Assembly (NCBI RefSeq): GCF_001305295.1
Contig: NZ_LJSI01000026.1
Location: 124,001-188,000, forward strand
Length of the DNA: 64,000 nt
Direction of reading: 5' to 3'
DNA from: Neptunomonas antarctica
GTDB lineage: Bacteria; Pseudomonadota; Gammaproteobacteria; Pseudomonadales; Balneatricaceae
The notes below the pieces were generated by a model. The model was not told where the DNA came from and did not search any database. It was given only the letters and a program-made list of their open reading frames with translations. Each line of letters starts with the position of its first letter. Position 1 is the first letter of the stretch. A program made the position numbers and the translations under genes. Positions 15,859 to 27,006 of this stretch are shown piece by piece.

Positions 15859-17136
15859 ATGTTGCTGGCAATGTTCACAACCTTTTTTATAAACTTATTA
15901 CTGGGCATACCGCTCTTTCTCAGTCTTTTGTTAACAGCGGTAGTCGGCTTTTTAGTTACCGATCCCGTTTTATTATCTCGAATGATCCCTCAACAGTTTT
16001 TTGGTGGCATGGATTCATTTTCTCTAATGGCGATACCGTTATTTATTCTGGCCGGAAATCTTATGAACGGTGCAGGCATGACGGAGCGACTAATGCGACT
16101 TGCTCGAGTTTTGGTGGGTCATCTTCGTGGCGGCCTCGGCTATGTTAATGTTATATCCAGTGTCTTCTTTGCTGGCGTGAATGGTTCAGCAGTAGCTGAT
16201 ACCTCAGCACTTGGCTCTCTGTTGGTTCCAGCGATGAAAAAAGAAGGTTATTCAACTGCTTATGCGGCAGGGTTGACCGCCGGAAGTTCGTTGATTGGGC
16301 CTATTATCCCCCCGAGTATCTTCATGATTCTCTATGCCTCGCTGACCAACACTTCTGTCGGTGATTTATTTCTGGCAGGCGTAATTCCTGGGTTGTTGCT
16401 AGGCGCGGCTTTTATGGCCATGAACTGGGTATATGCTCGACGGGCCAATCTACCTGTCAGTGGAAAAAGACCTAACATGGTAGAGTTCAGCGCCGCTTTG
16501 TTTGGTGCCGTCCCAGCGTTAATCGCTCCTTTTATCATCGTTGCAGGAATTGTATTCGGCTTCGTAACGCCTACTGAATCTGGCGCACTGATTGTCATAT
16601 ACGTGGCAGTTGTCGGCATACTGTATCGTGAGTTGAAATTACACGTTTTATGGAAAGCAGTGCGTGACACTGCAATGCTGACCGGCACTATATTTATAAT
16701 CATGGCCGCATCTTCAATCATCAGTTGGTTGCTTTCTTACGCACAAATTCCCAGCCAATTTGCCAGTATGTTGTCACCTTTTCAGGATAATCCAGTGTTG
16801 GTATTGCTACTACTGAGCGCAATCACCTTTATTACCGGTATGTTTATGGAAGAAGTCTCCGCACTAATTCTTCTAACACCCATTTTTGTGCCAGTGGCAA
16901 CAATGGCAGGTATCGATCCGGTTCACCTAGGTATCGTAATTACGCTGAATATAACTATCGCATTGATTACGCCACCTATGGGGGCATGTGTATTTGTTGC
17001 GGCAGCAGTGAGCGACCTTGAGATCATAGAGATGTTCAAATCAATTTGGCCTTTCGTTTTGTTGGCAATTGGCGTTCTTTTACTGCTAATTCTGTTTCCG
17101 CAAATTACGTTGCTTCTTCCCAACTTAGTAGGCTAA
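15859..17136 (+). CDS. TRAP transporter large permease, DctM
   Basis: 425 residues, hydrophobic throughout, about 12 helices. Family marks are FFGGMDSFSLMAIPLFILAGNLM, FFAGVNGSAVADTSALGSLL, GSSLIGPIIPPSIFMILYA and the matching second half MEEVSALILLTPIFVPVA ... ITPPMGACVFVAA. It forms the channel for the periplasmic binder of 14281-15315. Confidence 0.92.
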   Translation: MLLAMFTTFFINLLLGIPLFLSLLLTAVVGFLVTDPVLLSRMIPQQFFGGMDSFSLMAIPLFILAGNLMNGAGMTERLMRLARVLVGHLRGGLGYVNVISSVFFAGVNGSAVADTSALGSLLVPAMKKEGYSTAYAAGLTAGSSLIGPIIPPSIFMILYASLTNTSVGDLFLAGVIPGLLLGAAFMAMNWVYARRANLPVSGKRPNMVEFSAALFGAVPALIAPFIIVAGIVFGFVTPTESGALIVIYVAVVGILYRELKLHVLWKAVRDTAMLTGTIFIIMAASSIISWLLSYAQIPSQFASMLSPFQDNPVLVLLLLSAITFITGMFMEEVSALILLTPIFVPVATMAGIDPVHLGIVITLNITIALITPPMGACVFVAAAVSDLEIIEMFKSIWPFVLLAIGVLLLLILFPQITLLLPNLVG

Positions 17137-17140
17137 TCAG

Positions 17141-17914
17141 ATGAAAAAACATCAATACGTTGCTATTCCAAACATACCTCAGCCTGATTGGGAGAAACTT
17201 AAACAGATACCAATTACTGAATGTAAAGAAGCACTTCAACCGGCCAGTTTGCTGCAAGGAACAGTGCTCGTTTATCCGGCATATTTCAAAATGGGGATAC
17301 CAAGCGCACCACCTGAATGCCATCTTCGGCTTAGTGTTTATAATCGAATAGTGCATGCCGCTTCTCAATTACCGAGTGAATTCCGCTTAGTGATACTAGA
17401 TGGTTGGCGTCCATTTTCTGTTCAACAACACTTATACGATACGTTGATCAATCTAATGGAGCACACATATCCTGATGTCAGCGCCGAAGAATTAGCATCC
17501 GAAGCAAGAAACCTGGTGTCGCCACCTAGCAATTTAACTTCCGCTCCGAGCCCTCACTTAACGGGTGGCTCAATCGATCTGACGCTAGCCGATCAAAACG
17601 GGCGAATATTAAATATGGGTACACTGTTTGATGAAGCAAGCCCTCTGTCGTACACAGCAAGCTTGGAAGGCATTAGCTCACTAAGCCCAGCGCAACAAGT
17701 TGCCCGTGACAATCGCCGGGTACTCTACAATGTAATGATTGATGCAGGGTTCACAAATCTGCCAAGCGAATGGTGGCATTTTGATTTTGGTAACCAATTA
17801 TGGGCTTGGCATAGCGGTAACCAGCAAGCAATCTATGGGGCCACACATCCGGGCTCTCTGGAGTCTCTATGGCAGGAACAACTTCGCAAAAGCAAACCTC
17901 TATTTCATCCATAA
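17141..17914 (+). CDS. D-Ala-D-Ala dipeptidase-like peptidase M15D (VanX/DdpX type)
   Basis: 257 residues without a signal peptide, hence probably cytoplasmic. The zinc motif SPHLTGGSIDL gives H139 and D146; SEWWHFDF gives the catalytic E210 and ligand H213; R90 in LDGWRPF matches the substrate-orienting Arg of VanX. Family members split D-Ala-D-Ala or related dipeptides. It starts 4 bases after the TRAP permease stop, so uptake and hydrolysis are likely one function. No vanH/vanA genes are present, so this looks like nutrition or cell-wall recycling, not vancomycin resistance. Confidence 0.88.
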   Translation: MKKHQYVAIPNIPQPDWEKLKQIPITECKEALQPASLLQGTVLVYPAYFKMGIPSAPPECHLRLSVYNRIVHAASQLPSEFRLVILDGWRPFSVQQHLYDTLINLMEHTYPDVSAEELASEARNLVSPPSNLTSAPSPHLTGGSIDLTLADQNGRILNMGTLFDEASPLSYTASLEGISSLSPAQQVARDNRRVLYNVMIDAGFTNLPSEWWHFDFGNQLWAWHSGNQQAIYGATHPGSLESLWQEQLRKSKPLFHP

Positions 17915-17923
17915 CCTAATTCT

Positions 17924-17948
17924 AAAGGGGGTTATTGAGCCCCCTTTT
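17924..17948 (+). terminator. Terminator after the TRAP/dipeptidase operon
   Basis: AAAGGGGG (17924-17931) pairs with CCCCCTTT (17940-17947) around an 8-base loop, followed by a short T run. Confidence 0.8.
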
Positions 17949-18277
17949 ATTACATTTAAAATAACTATTCCATTGAAGTTTTTGTAAAACTAAACAGAAT
18001 AACCTCCGAAATATTTTTCCGCTTTCTGGTAGCGTCAAAACTTCAGGGTAATCCCCCCGATAATTAATAGTCTTGTTAAAAAAGGGAGGATTACCCGTTT
18101 TGCATAATCCTGCGTTTAAAGGGCCTAGAATGAATGTCCGCATCTGTGATGTTATAACTACAGCTTCGATAAACTGTTTAATTATTTACATATCCAGTCC
18201 ATATAACGATGTTTTTTGATCAAGCGTCTCTGCAAACCCGCTAACAAGCTCCCTGACTTTTAGTATTCTAGGACTAC
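17949..18277. other. Intergenic, no gene recognised
   Basis: About 330 bases of AT-rich sequence with stops in all frames. It leads into the hydroxylase relic and probably contains decayed codons of that gene, which I cannot read. Confidence 0.4.
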
Positions 18278-18746
18278 TCTCAAAAATTTGGACGTTATAC
18301 CGCAGGTACCGCGATTAAATACACCCCCTCTACACTGCTGGGTGAAGGAACTCATCAGCATCTTCCTACCGGTCAGACGCTGGGCATGCGCTTTCATTCA
18401 GCAGACGCCAGCTGGCACATCTTTGCTTTTGCTGGAAAAGAACACCCGATGTCTGACGACTGTCGCGTAAAAGCGCTGTGTAATTTCCTCCAGACGGATC
18501 ATATGTCACCCATCAAGCTACACACACCACAGGGTGCTGATAGGGCAAATATGGTTTAGTTGACTATAAAAAGTATTCTGTGCTGACACAGCCGGCAATA
18601 AGGACTTTTTCGATATGCGGGGCATCGATCGCGAACAGGGGTGTATTATTATTGTCCGCCCGGGTCAGTATGTTGCTGAAGTGTTGCCTTTAAATGACTT
18701 TGAAGGTCTGACCCGCTTTTTTAAAGAGGTTCTGATTAACGTCTAA
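18278..18746 (+). pseudogene. C-terminal remnant of a flavin aromatic hydroxylase (phenol 2-monooxygenase type)
   Basis: The frame from 18278 reads FGRYTAGTAIKYTPSTLL ... LPTGQTLGMRFHSADASWHIFAFAG and ends in a stop near 18559. After a frame change, FFDMRGIDREQGCIIIVRPG ... VAEVLPLNDFEGLTRFF runs to a natural stop at 18744-18746. This is the thioredoxin-like C-terminal domain of phenol hydroxylase and 3-hydroxybenzoate 4-hydroxylase (MobA) relatives. The FAD-binding part is gone. It lies tail-to-tail with pobA, so a second route to protocatechuate or a catechol may have been lost. Confidence 0.75.
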
Positions 18747-18770
18747 AATAGACTCTGCTGTTAATACATA

Positions 18771-18803
18771 AAAAAGCCCCTGACTCATTCATGAGCCAGA
18801 GGC
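18771..18803 (-). terminator. Terminator after pobA
   Basis: Arms 18776-18788 and 18791-18803 pair over 13 positions, two of them wobble; the minus strand then runs into T6. Confidence 0.75.
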
Positions 18804-18868
18804 ATTATTATTAGTTAAGCCATATTACTAGTTAATCCATACCACTAGTTTAGCTATTTACTCTACCA

Positions 18869-20125
<1,257 letters not shown>

Positions 20126-20260
20126 TTATTTATGTCAATATTCAGGCAAACGAGAAAATTATTGAATAGACTAATCCAACTATGGATTGTACTTTTCTAA
20201 CAGTATTGGAGATAAAGGAGAGATAAGCAGCCTATCCTGTAAAGGACTTCAGGCGCGTAA

Positions 20261-21172
20261 TCAGGTATCCCGTTGGCTGCGAAAAGCACCAGGACTAAGC
20301 CCCACGCGTTTTTTAAAGAAACGAGAGAAATATGCCGGGTCTTTAAACCCCAGATCATAAGCGATCAGTGAAGCAGGTGCCGCGGTATAGATCAGAAAGC
20401 GTTGTGCCTCCAGTATTAATCGATCCTGTAGCAACTCGCCAACCGTTTTTCCGACGACAGCGGAACAGGCACGGCTAAGCCCCATCGTTGTAGTGTTCAG
20501 CCTCTCGGCATAATTACTGGCCGGTAAGTGGTCACGATAATGTAATTCTATTAACTGACACAGTTCTTTATAGCGCTGCTCATAGCGTGAGCCCGACTCA
20601 CTACTACTGTAGGCGGAATGGAGCTTACGACCGATCCGAATCAAGAGTGAGTACAATAACCATTCAAACATAACGACCTTGCCCATCTGGTTATCGCGGT
20701 ACTCCCGATTCAGGCTGGCAAACTGCTGATCTATCAACGGCTGATCCGGGTCATTTTCTGACAAGGGTATGATCAGAGCCCTACTCAATAGCTCATCTTT
20801 AAAAGGGAACCGGTGCTGAAACTGCTCATCCTGAACCAGTAGTTGTGACACCGTCACCACAGACCCCTCAGTATTTTCCTTATAAAACTGGAAGCCATGG
20901 ACGACCCCATGGGGAATCGTGATCAGGCAAGGCGCCGTCTCCTCCTGCTCAAGACCGTCGATATGTATTCTGACGCCACCTTTGCGCACATAAACCAACT
21001 GAAACATTTTGGGATGAGTATGGATATTGATTGTCCAATCAAAGAGTTCTGCCCGGGTACGGATATCTTCAATATGGATAAACTCAGGATCTTCCCTAGA
21101 AGGCTCTTCACTGTAGAGTGCATAGGTGGAAATTAGCCCCTCGCCCTTTCGCTGAATGTTATTTTTATTCAT
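20261..21172 (-). CDS. pobR: PobR-type AraC-family regulator of pobA
   Basis: 303 residues. N-terminal cupin sensor (FDWTINIHTHPKMFQLVYVRKGG ... APCLITIPHGVVHGFQF) and C-terminal double helix-turn-helix ending in SLIAYDLGFKDPAYFSRFFKKRVGLSPGAFR. AraC-type PobR proteins activate pobA in response to 4-hydroxybenzoate in Pseudomonas and Azotobacter relatives. It lies 177 bases upstream of pobA on the same strand rather than divergently, so pobA has room for its own promoter. Confidence 0.82.
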   Translation of the reverse strand: MNKNNIQRKGEGLISTYALYSEEPSREDPEFIHIEDIRTRAELFDWTINIHTHPKMFQLVYVRKGGVRIHIDGLEQEETAPCLITIPHGVVHGFQFYKENTEGSVVTVSQLLVQDEQFQHRFPFKDELLSRALIIPLSENDPDQPLIDQQFASLNREYRDNQMGKVVMFEWLLYSLLIRIGRKLHSAYSSSESGSRYEQRYKELCQLIELHYRDHLPASNYAERLNTTTMGLSRACSAVVGKTVGELLQDRLILEAQRFLIYTAAPASLIAYDLGFKDPAYFSRFFKKRVGLSPGAFRSQRDT

Positions 21173-21664
21173 GCTTTTCAGTACACCATCGCGATTTTTT
21201 GATATCGAGTGTTATAAAAGTACAATCCTTTGTCCTGAAAATCCATTTTTAACTGTCCTATCCATTCATAGAGCGCACACAAATCCACTAACTATTAAGC
21301 CAGAATAAAATAGACTGATTCAATAAAATCGATGTGATATTTACACCCTAAGTATGCATAAGTGACATCCGAAAAATCAGGAAGACAAAAGCAACCGAAA
21401 TGTTGCTTTATTTGATATTAGCGTTGGTTTGGTAGCACGTCTGCTTTGGGTTATGGTTCAGTGAATGAGCAACCTAAATGGCTCAGAATCGAGCAAGTGT
21501 TTGGCAGGTTCGTGCCAAAAGCGGTCAGTCGTTTAACGGCAACTTTATGCTTTTGACTGAATCTAATATCTTTTTACTATCAAGAATGATTGGGCATCAA
21601 TTTTTTGGCTAAGCGATATGTATCGGTAGTGATGGTAGTAAGTGTTTCAGGTATGGAATAAATA
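21173..21664. other. Intergenic, one hairpin, no gene supported
   Basis: 492 AT-rich bases between pobR and the SET gene. AAAGCAAC (21388-21395) and GTTGCTTT (21402-21409) form an 8-base stem followed on the minus strand by TTTTG, a possible terminator for the SET gene. A 44-codon frame from the ATG at 21478 has no recognisable features and I do not call it. Confidence 0.4.
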
Positions 21665-22669
21665 TTAAGCGCTTATCAATGCCAGTTGGTTTAGTGCAAT
21701 AACTTGTAATTCTCTCGCTATCTTACTATTGCTCTTCATACATTCATCGAGGAGCTTAGTTAATGCTTGTTTGTTATGTTCAATCAAACCATCAAATATT
21801 TGGTATGCAGTTGACTCAGGGACATTAAATTTTTGTATTTGCTCTACAAAAATTTGCTTAGACGGGGCATTTTTATTCTTGTTAGCGAGCGGAACAAATG
21901 ACATCCGTATCTCGCCATCTTTTTTGAATATATTTGGAATAATTACATCACTGACTTTATCGACTATCGAGTCAAATCGATTGATGTTAATCGAACCAAC
22001 ATTAGGTACATTAATTTTTACATCACAAGATAAAACGATATTGGATGGAACGGCAATGCGATAGTTTTTATAAAAATGAAATGCATCAAAGCTGCCATGA
22101 TAACGAGTCAATACTTCAGATTTAAACATCCCTTCCACACTGACGCCATTGTCCGCTGTATAGGCGATTCCAGCTGATGAATGATTTATGAGATCTATAA
22201 TAGGCATGATTTTGGACTCATTTTCTATGCGGATCTGTCGACTAATAAAATACTCATTCAAATAATCTTTAGGTTTTTTTTTGTCAAAATCGGGATAATC
22301 CCAACCAAAAAGCACCAGATATTGCTGCATTATTTTGGGAAGGCGGCATAATTCTCTATGATAGTCATCTAACTCAGTAATAGCACCATTACCCCAGCCA
22401 AAAAAGCGTTGATATTTTTCAAAAAAATCAATCAGTTTAGGGTTCAGATCGGTTTTGGCTTTTACTTTAAGCTGATTACTGCGATCTAAATAGAGTAGAT
22501 TTGGTGATATCAAGAGCTCGGGTGGCGTCACTATTTTTATAGCTTTATTCACGTCTAAAGGGTATATTCCATGGCCATAAATGCCCTTGCGAAGTTCGAT
22601 ATTATTCGCTGTCCCGCCTAGAGTTCTAAATTCTTCAAGGATTTCTGAGAAGTTCATTGGAGAGAGCAT
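21665..22669 (-). CDS. SET-domain protein methyltransferase, Rubisco-LSMT/SETD3-like
   Basis: 334 residues. Three landmarks in the right order point to a SET domain of the LSMT/SETD3/SETD6 class. They are an N-SET-like strand GIYGHGIYPLDVNKAIKIVTPPELL (about 28-53), the signature FISRQIRI ... MPIIDLINHSS (about 142-167, the xxPxxDxxNHS core) and EVLTRYHGSFDAFHFYKNYRIAV (about 184-207, matching the SYG...LLxxYGF turn). The C-terminal 110 residues may be a substrate-binding domain. Such enzymes transfer methyl from S-adenosylmethionine to Lys or His and are mainly eukaryotic. It is divergent from the ubiquitin autotransporter, 81 bases apart, and similarly AT-rich (22 of 60 G+C at 22441-22500). 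No signal peptide seen. The target is unknown. Confidence 0.6.
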   Translation of the reverse strand: MLSPMNFSEILEEFRTLGGTANNIELRKGIYGHGIYPLDVNKAIKIVTPPELLISPNLLYLDRSNQLKVKAKTDLNPKLIDFFEKYQRFFGWGNGAITELDDYHRELCRLPKIMQQYLVLFGWDYPDFDKKKPKDYLNEYFISRQIRIENESKIMPIIDLINHSSAGIAYTADNGVSVEGMFKSEVLTRYHGSFDAFHFYKNYRIAVPSNIVLSCDVKINVPNVGSININRFDSIVDKVSDVIIPNIFKKDGEIRMSFVPLANKNKNAPSKQIFVEQIQKFNVPESTAYQIFDGLIEHNKQALTKLLDECMKSNSKIARELQVIALNQLALISA

Positions 22670-22702
22670 CTTTCATCGTCATTATTCAATGCCTAATTAT
22701 AG

Positions 22703-24316
<1,614 letters not shown>

Positions 24317-24592
24317 GGTAATGGTTTAATGATCCTGTAGGCATTTATAATCTAAATATCAGCTTGGGGTCGATACCTACCATACTCTTCCGTTCGCTCA
24401 GCGTTCACTTTCAAGGATTTAGATGACTGGGCAAGGGCTCTTGGTCTTGAGACTCTACGGTCATAATGCTATCCATGTTAAGGCGGGCAAAATTAGGCTG
24501 CAAACGACACGAATTTAACCGCAGTGCGCGCGATAACCGGAGCCCGATTGTATAGATGTATCGGTTAAGCTTTCTCTCTATCCGACTATCCG
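24317..24592. other. Gap after the ubiquitin autotransporter, no gene
   Basis: 276 bases with no supported coding frame; GC rises again toward the right, which may mark the end of the AT-rich insert. Confidence 0.4.
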
Positions 24593-24632
24593 ATTCACTA
24601 AAAGGGCCACATGAGCGGCCCTTTTAGTGAAT
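24593..24632. terminator. Bidirectional terminator with a perfect 16-base stem
   Basis: Arms 24593-24608 and 24617-24632 are perfectly complementary around an 8-base loop, with A4/T4 runs inside the stem. It lies between the autotransporter (+) and the hemerythrin gene (-) and serves both. Confidence 0.8.
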
Positions 24633-24651
24633 AGATATCTCAACCGCGAAT

Positions 24652-25062
24652 TCAACTATCCTGCTTCTGGCTCAAAATATAATCACGGTACTTCATATCT
24701 TCGGTCAGGATATGATGTCTCAACCAGCCCTGCAGATATTCATTCACAGAATCACCCAGAATAAACGGACTCTGAGGAAAGCGGGCATAGGTTGAGCGGA
24801 TAGTTTCGAGCCATTCATTGAAGTTTTCATGTTCTTTCAGATGTGCTTTCAAGCCAGGAAAGCCTACTTTTCTCATGTGCTCCTCTTCACGACTAAAATG
24901 CTCGATGGTATAGCGTTTCAGGCGATCAAGGATCAGATTGATATAATCATGGCTGATATTCGCATTACTAAGGTCATCAACGAGCTGAAACAGGCCCTTA
25001 TGATCGTCGTCGATACGGGTATCACCGACGCTCAAATCACTGGTCCACTTTACGGTTGTCAT
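24652..25062 (-). CDS. Bacteriohemerythrin
   Basis: 136 residues, a complete single-domain hemerythrin. The seven di-iron ligands are all visible: H21, H55 and E59 (HFSREE), H74 and H78 (HLKEH), H117 and D122 (HILTED). Such proteins bind O2 reversibly in the cytoplasm and are thought to supply or sense oxygen. It lies 12 bases after the TRAP permease stop on the same strand, in a block of oxygenase pathways, so oxygen supply to PobA and LigAB is a reasonable idea, not proven. Confidence 0.95.
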   Translation of the reverse strand: MTTVKWTSDLSVGDTRIDDDHKGLFQLVDDLSNANISHDYINLILDRLKRYTIEHFSREEEHMRKVGFPGLKAHLKEHENFNEWLETIRSTYARFPQSPFILGDSVNEYLQGWLRHHILTEDMKYRDYILSQKQDS

Positions 25063-25074
25063 AGTTAATTCTCC

Positions 25075-26361
25075 TTAAAGCAAGCCAAGCGCCAGAGCCG
25101 GAAATATAATAATCAACGCCAGACGTACAATGTCAGACAATACAAACGGGAATACACCTTTAAAGATCTCTTTAATCGGAATATGCGGCGCCACTGACTT
25201 AATAACAAACACGTTCATGCCCACCGGTGGCGTAATCAAACCCAGCTCAACCGTAATAACGGCAACAATACCGAACCATATCGGATCAAAACCTGCCGCC
25301 TGAACCAACGGGAAAACCACCGGCACAGTTAATAGCAACATGGCAATACTATCCATTACACAGCCTAGCACTATGAACAGCATCAGTACGCAAAACAGAA
25401 TCATATAAGGAGTCAGTTGCATGCTGTCAACAATCTCAACCAACGAAAACGATATTCTGGAAACCGACAGAAAATAACCAAAGATCTCTGCCCCAATAAT
25501 CATGAAAAAGATCATCGCAGACATAAACAGGGTTTCCTCTACCGCCTCTTTAAACTGCTGGAACTTCATACCCCGGAATAAAGCGATAAAGAAAGTACCT
25601 GAAGCACCCACCGACGCCGCTTCTGTCGGGGTAAAGATACCCGTATAAATACCGCCGATAATCAGAGCAAATACACCGGTAAAAGGTACCAACCCTTGCA
25701 GACCGACAATTTTTTCAGTCAGAGACGTAGGTTTACCCGGCTGAGCCAGATCAGGATTCAGCCAAACGACGATGGCGATCGTGGCGCAATACAGCACCAG
25801 TCCCATAAGGCCCGGAATAACACCGGCAATGAACATCTCACCGACGGACTGCTCCGTAATCAGTGCATACAACAGCAGCGCAATAGAAGGAGGGATCATA
25901 ATGCCCAGGGTACCACCGGCAGCCAGCGTACCTGAGGCCAGTGATTGAGCGTAGCCGTTCTTTTCCATCTCAGGCAAGGCCACCCGGGACATACTGGCCG
26001 CCGTTGCCATTGACGAACCAGAGATAGCGGAGAAAATACCGCAAGAGGTTACTGCCGCCAGTGCCATACCACCACGCCAACTACCAAACAACGTACGGGC
26101 ACCTTCAAACAGCTCCTGAGACATTCGCGCTTTGGAGGCAAACACACCCATCAGAATAAACATAGGAATAGGGCTGAAGCTGTAGTTCGACAGTGTTTCA
26201 AAAGGACCACTATCAAGAATCGCCACCGCTGGCTGAAACGCAACAATGGAAGTAAAACCGATAAAGCCGGTAGCCGCCATGGCCAAGGCAACAGGCATGC
26301 GCAACGCGATCATGCCCAGCATACCCAGTATGCAGATAAAACCGATCAGAGGAGCACTCAT
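25075..26361 (-). CDS. TRAP transporter large permease, DctM
   Basis: 428 residues, about 12 membrane helices, with LSNYSFSPIPMFILMGVFASKA, CGIFSAISGSSMATAASMSRVALP, GTLGIMIPPSIALLLYALI and ITPPVGMNVFVIKSVA as in DctM. It overlaps its small-permease partner by 4 bases (26358-26361). Given the pobA and lig neighbours it probably imports an aromatic acid such as 4-hydroxybenzoate or protocatechuate. Confidence 0.92.
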   Translation of the reverse strand: MSAPLIGFICILGMLGMIALRMPVALAMAATGFIGFTSIVAFQPAVAILDSGPFETLSNYSFSPIPMFILMGVFASKARMSQELFEGARTLFGSWRGGMALAAVTSCGIFSAISGSSMATAASMSRVALPEMEKNGYAQSLASGTLAAGGTLGIMIPPSIALLLYALITEQSVGEMFIAGVIPGLMGLVLYCATIAIVVWLNPDLAQPGKPTSLTEKIVGLQGLVPFTGVFALIIGGIYTGIFTPTEAASVGASGTFFIALFRGMKFQQFKEAVEETLFMSAMIFFMIIGAEIFGYFLSVSRISFSLVEIVDSMQLTPYMILFCVLMLFIVLGCVMDSIAMLLLTVPVVFPLVQAAGFDPIWFGIVAVITVELGLITPPVGMNVFVIKSVAPHIPIKEIFKGVFPFVLSDIVRLALIIIFPALALGLL

Positions 26362-26873
26362 GAGATATTATCTCCCTTCCAGAAAAACAAGCAACGCAGA
26401 GAGATCAACAGTGCAGCAATACACAGCATAGCCGTGGCAAATGCGCTGACTGCGTAGAGATAATAAAGCGGGATTAGCAAATCCTGTGTCGTTTCACCGG
26501 TCATCTGCGATTGTCCTACTGCATGAATGAAGCGGTAGCTCATGCCTCCACCCAGCGCGACAAAACCCAGCATATAAGTACCTTCCAGGACCGCTTTCAT
26601 GCGTGCCGAAAATTTTTCAGTAAACAGATCAACAATTACCTGGGAGCGGCCTATTGAATAAGGCAAGGCAAACAGCACCATCATTAACAAGCCGTATTTA
26701 ATCAGCTCAACACCCCCAATAAAGGTCAGATCAATACCTCCATCGGTCACGTCAAATAGCAATCGCGCAAGTACATCAGCAAGGGTGACAAACATCATTG
26801 AAACGAGGATTATGCCACTGATCACATGCATCCCATGGGACAAGCGGTCAAAAAACCGGCTAAATACCTTCAT
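26358..26873 (-). CDS. TRAP transporter small permease, DctQ
   Basis: 171 residues with four helices (first about 17-40, last about 138-162) and the DctQ-type ELIKYGLLMMVLFALPYSIGRSQVIVDLF block. It belongs to the same transport unit as the genes on both sides. Confidence 0.88.
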   Translation of the reverse strand: MKVFSRFFDRLSHGMHVISGIILVSMMFVTLADVLARLLFDVTDGGIDLTFIGGVELIKYGLLMMVLFALPYSIGRSQVIVDLFTEKFSARMKAVLEGTYMLGFVALGGGMSYRFIHAVGQSQMTGETTQDLLIPLYYLYAVSAFATAMLCIAALLISLRCLFFWKGDNIS

Positions 26874-27006
26874 AATTCTCTCCAGTTTGCAGGCAGGACT
26901 ATACCGGTATCAGCAGACACCCGACAAAGTTCAGTGTTAGACCATACCCTGCCGGGTCAGACCGCAAGCCTGAGATTCAATTCAGACTTCGGCCAGAACA
27001 GTTACT

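Noticed and set aside
17141-17914. Possible vancomycin-resistance gene (VanX-like)
   Set aside because: No vanH or vanA partners are present and the gene is coupled to a TRAP permease, so a nutritional or recycling role fits better.
21478-21612. 44-codon open frame between pobR and the SET gene
   Set aside because: No ribosome site, no recognisable features, and AT-rich gaps of this size contain such frames by chance.
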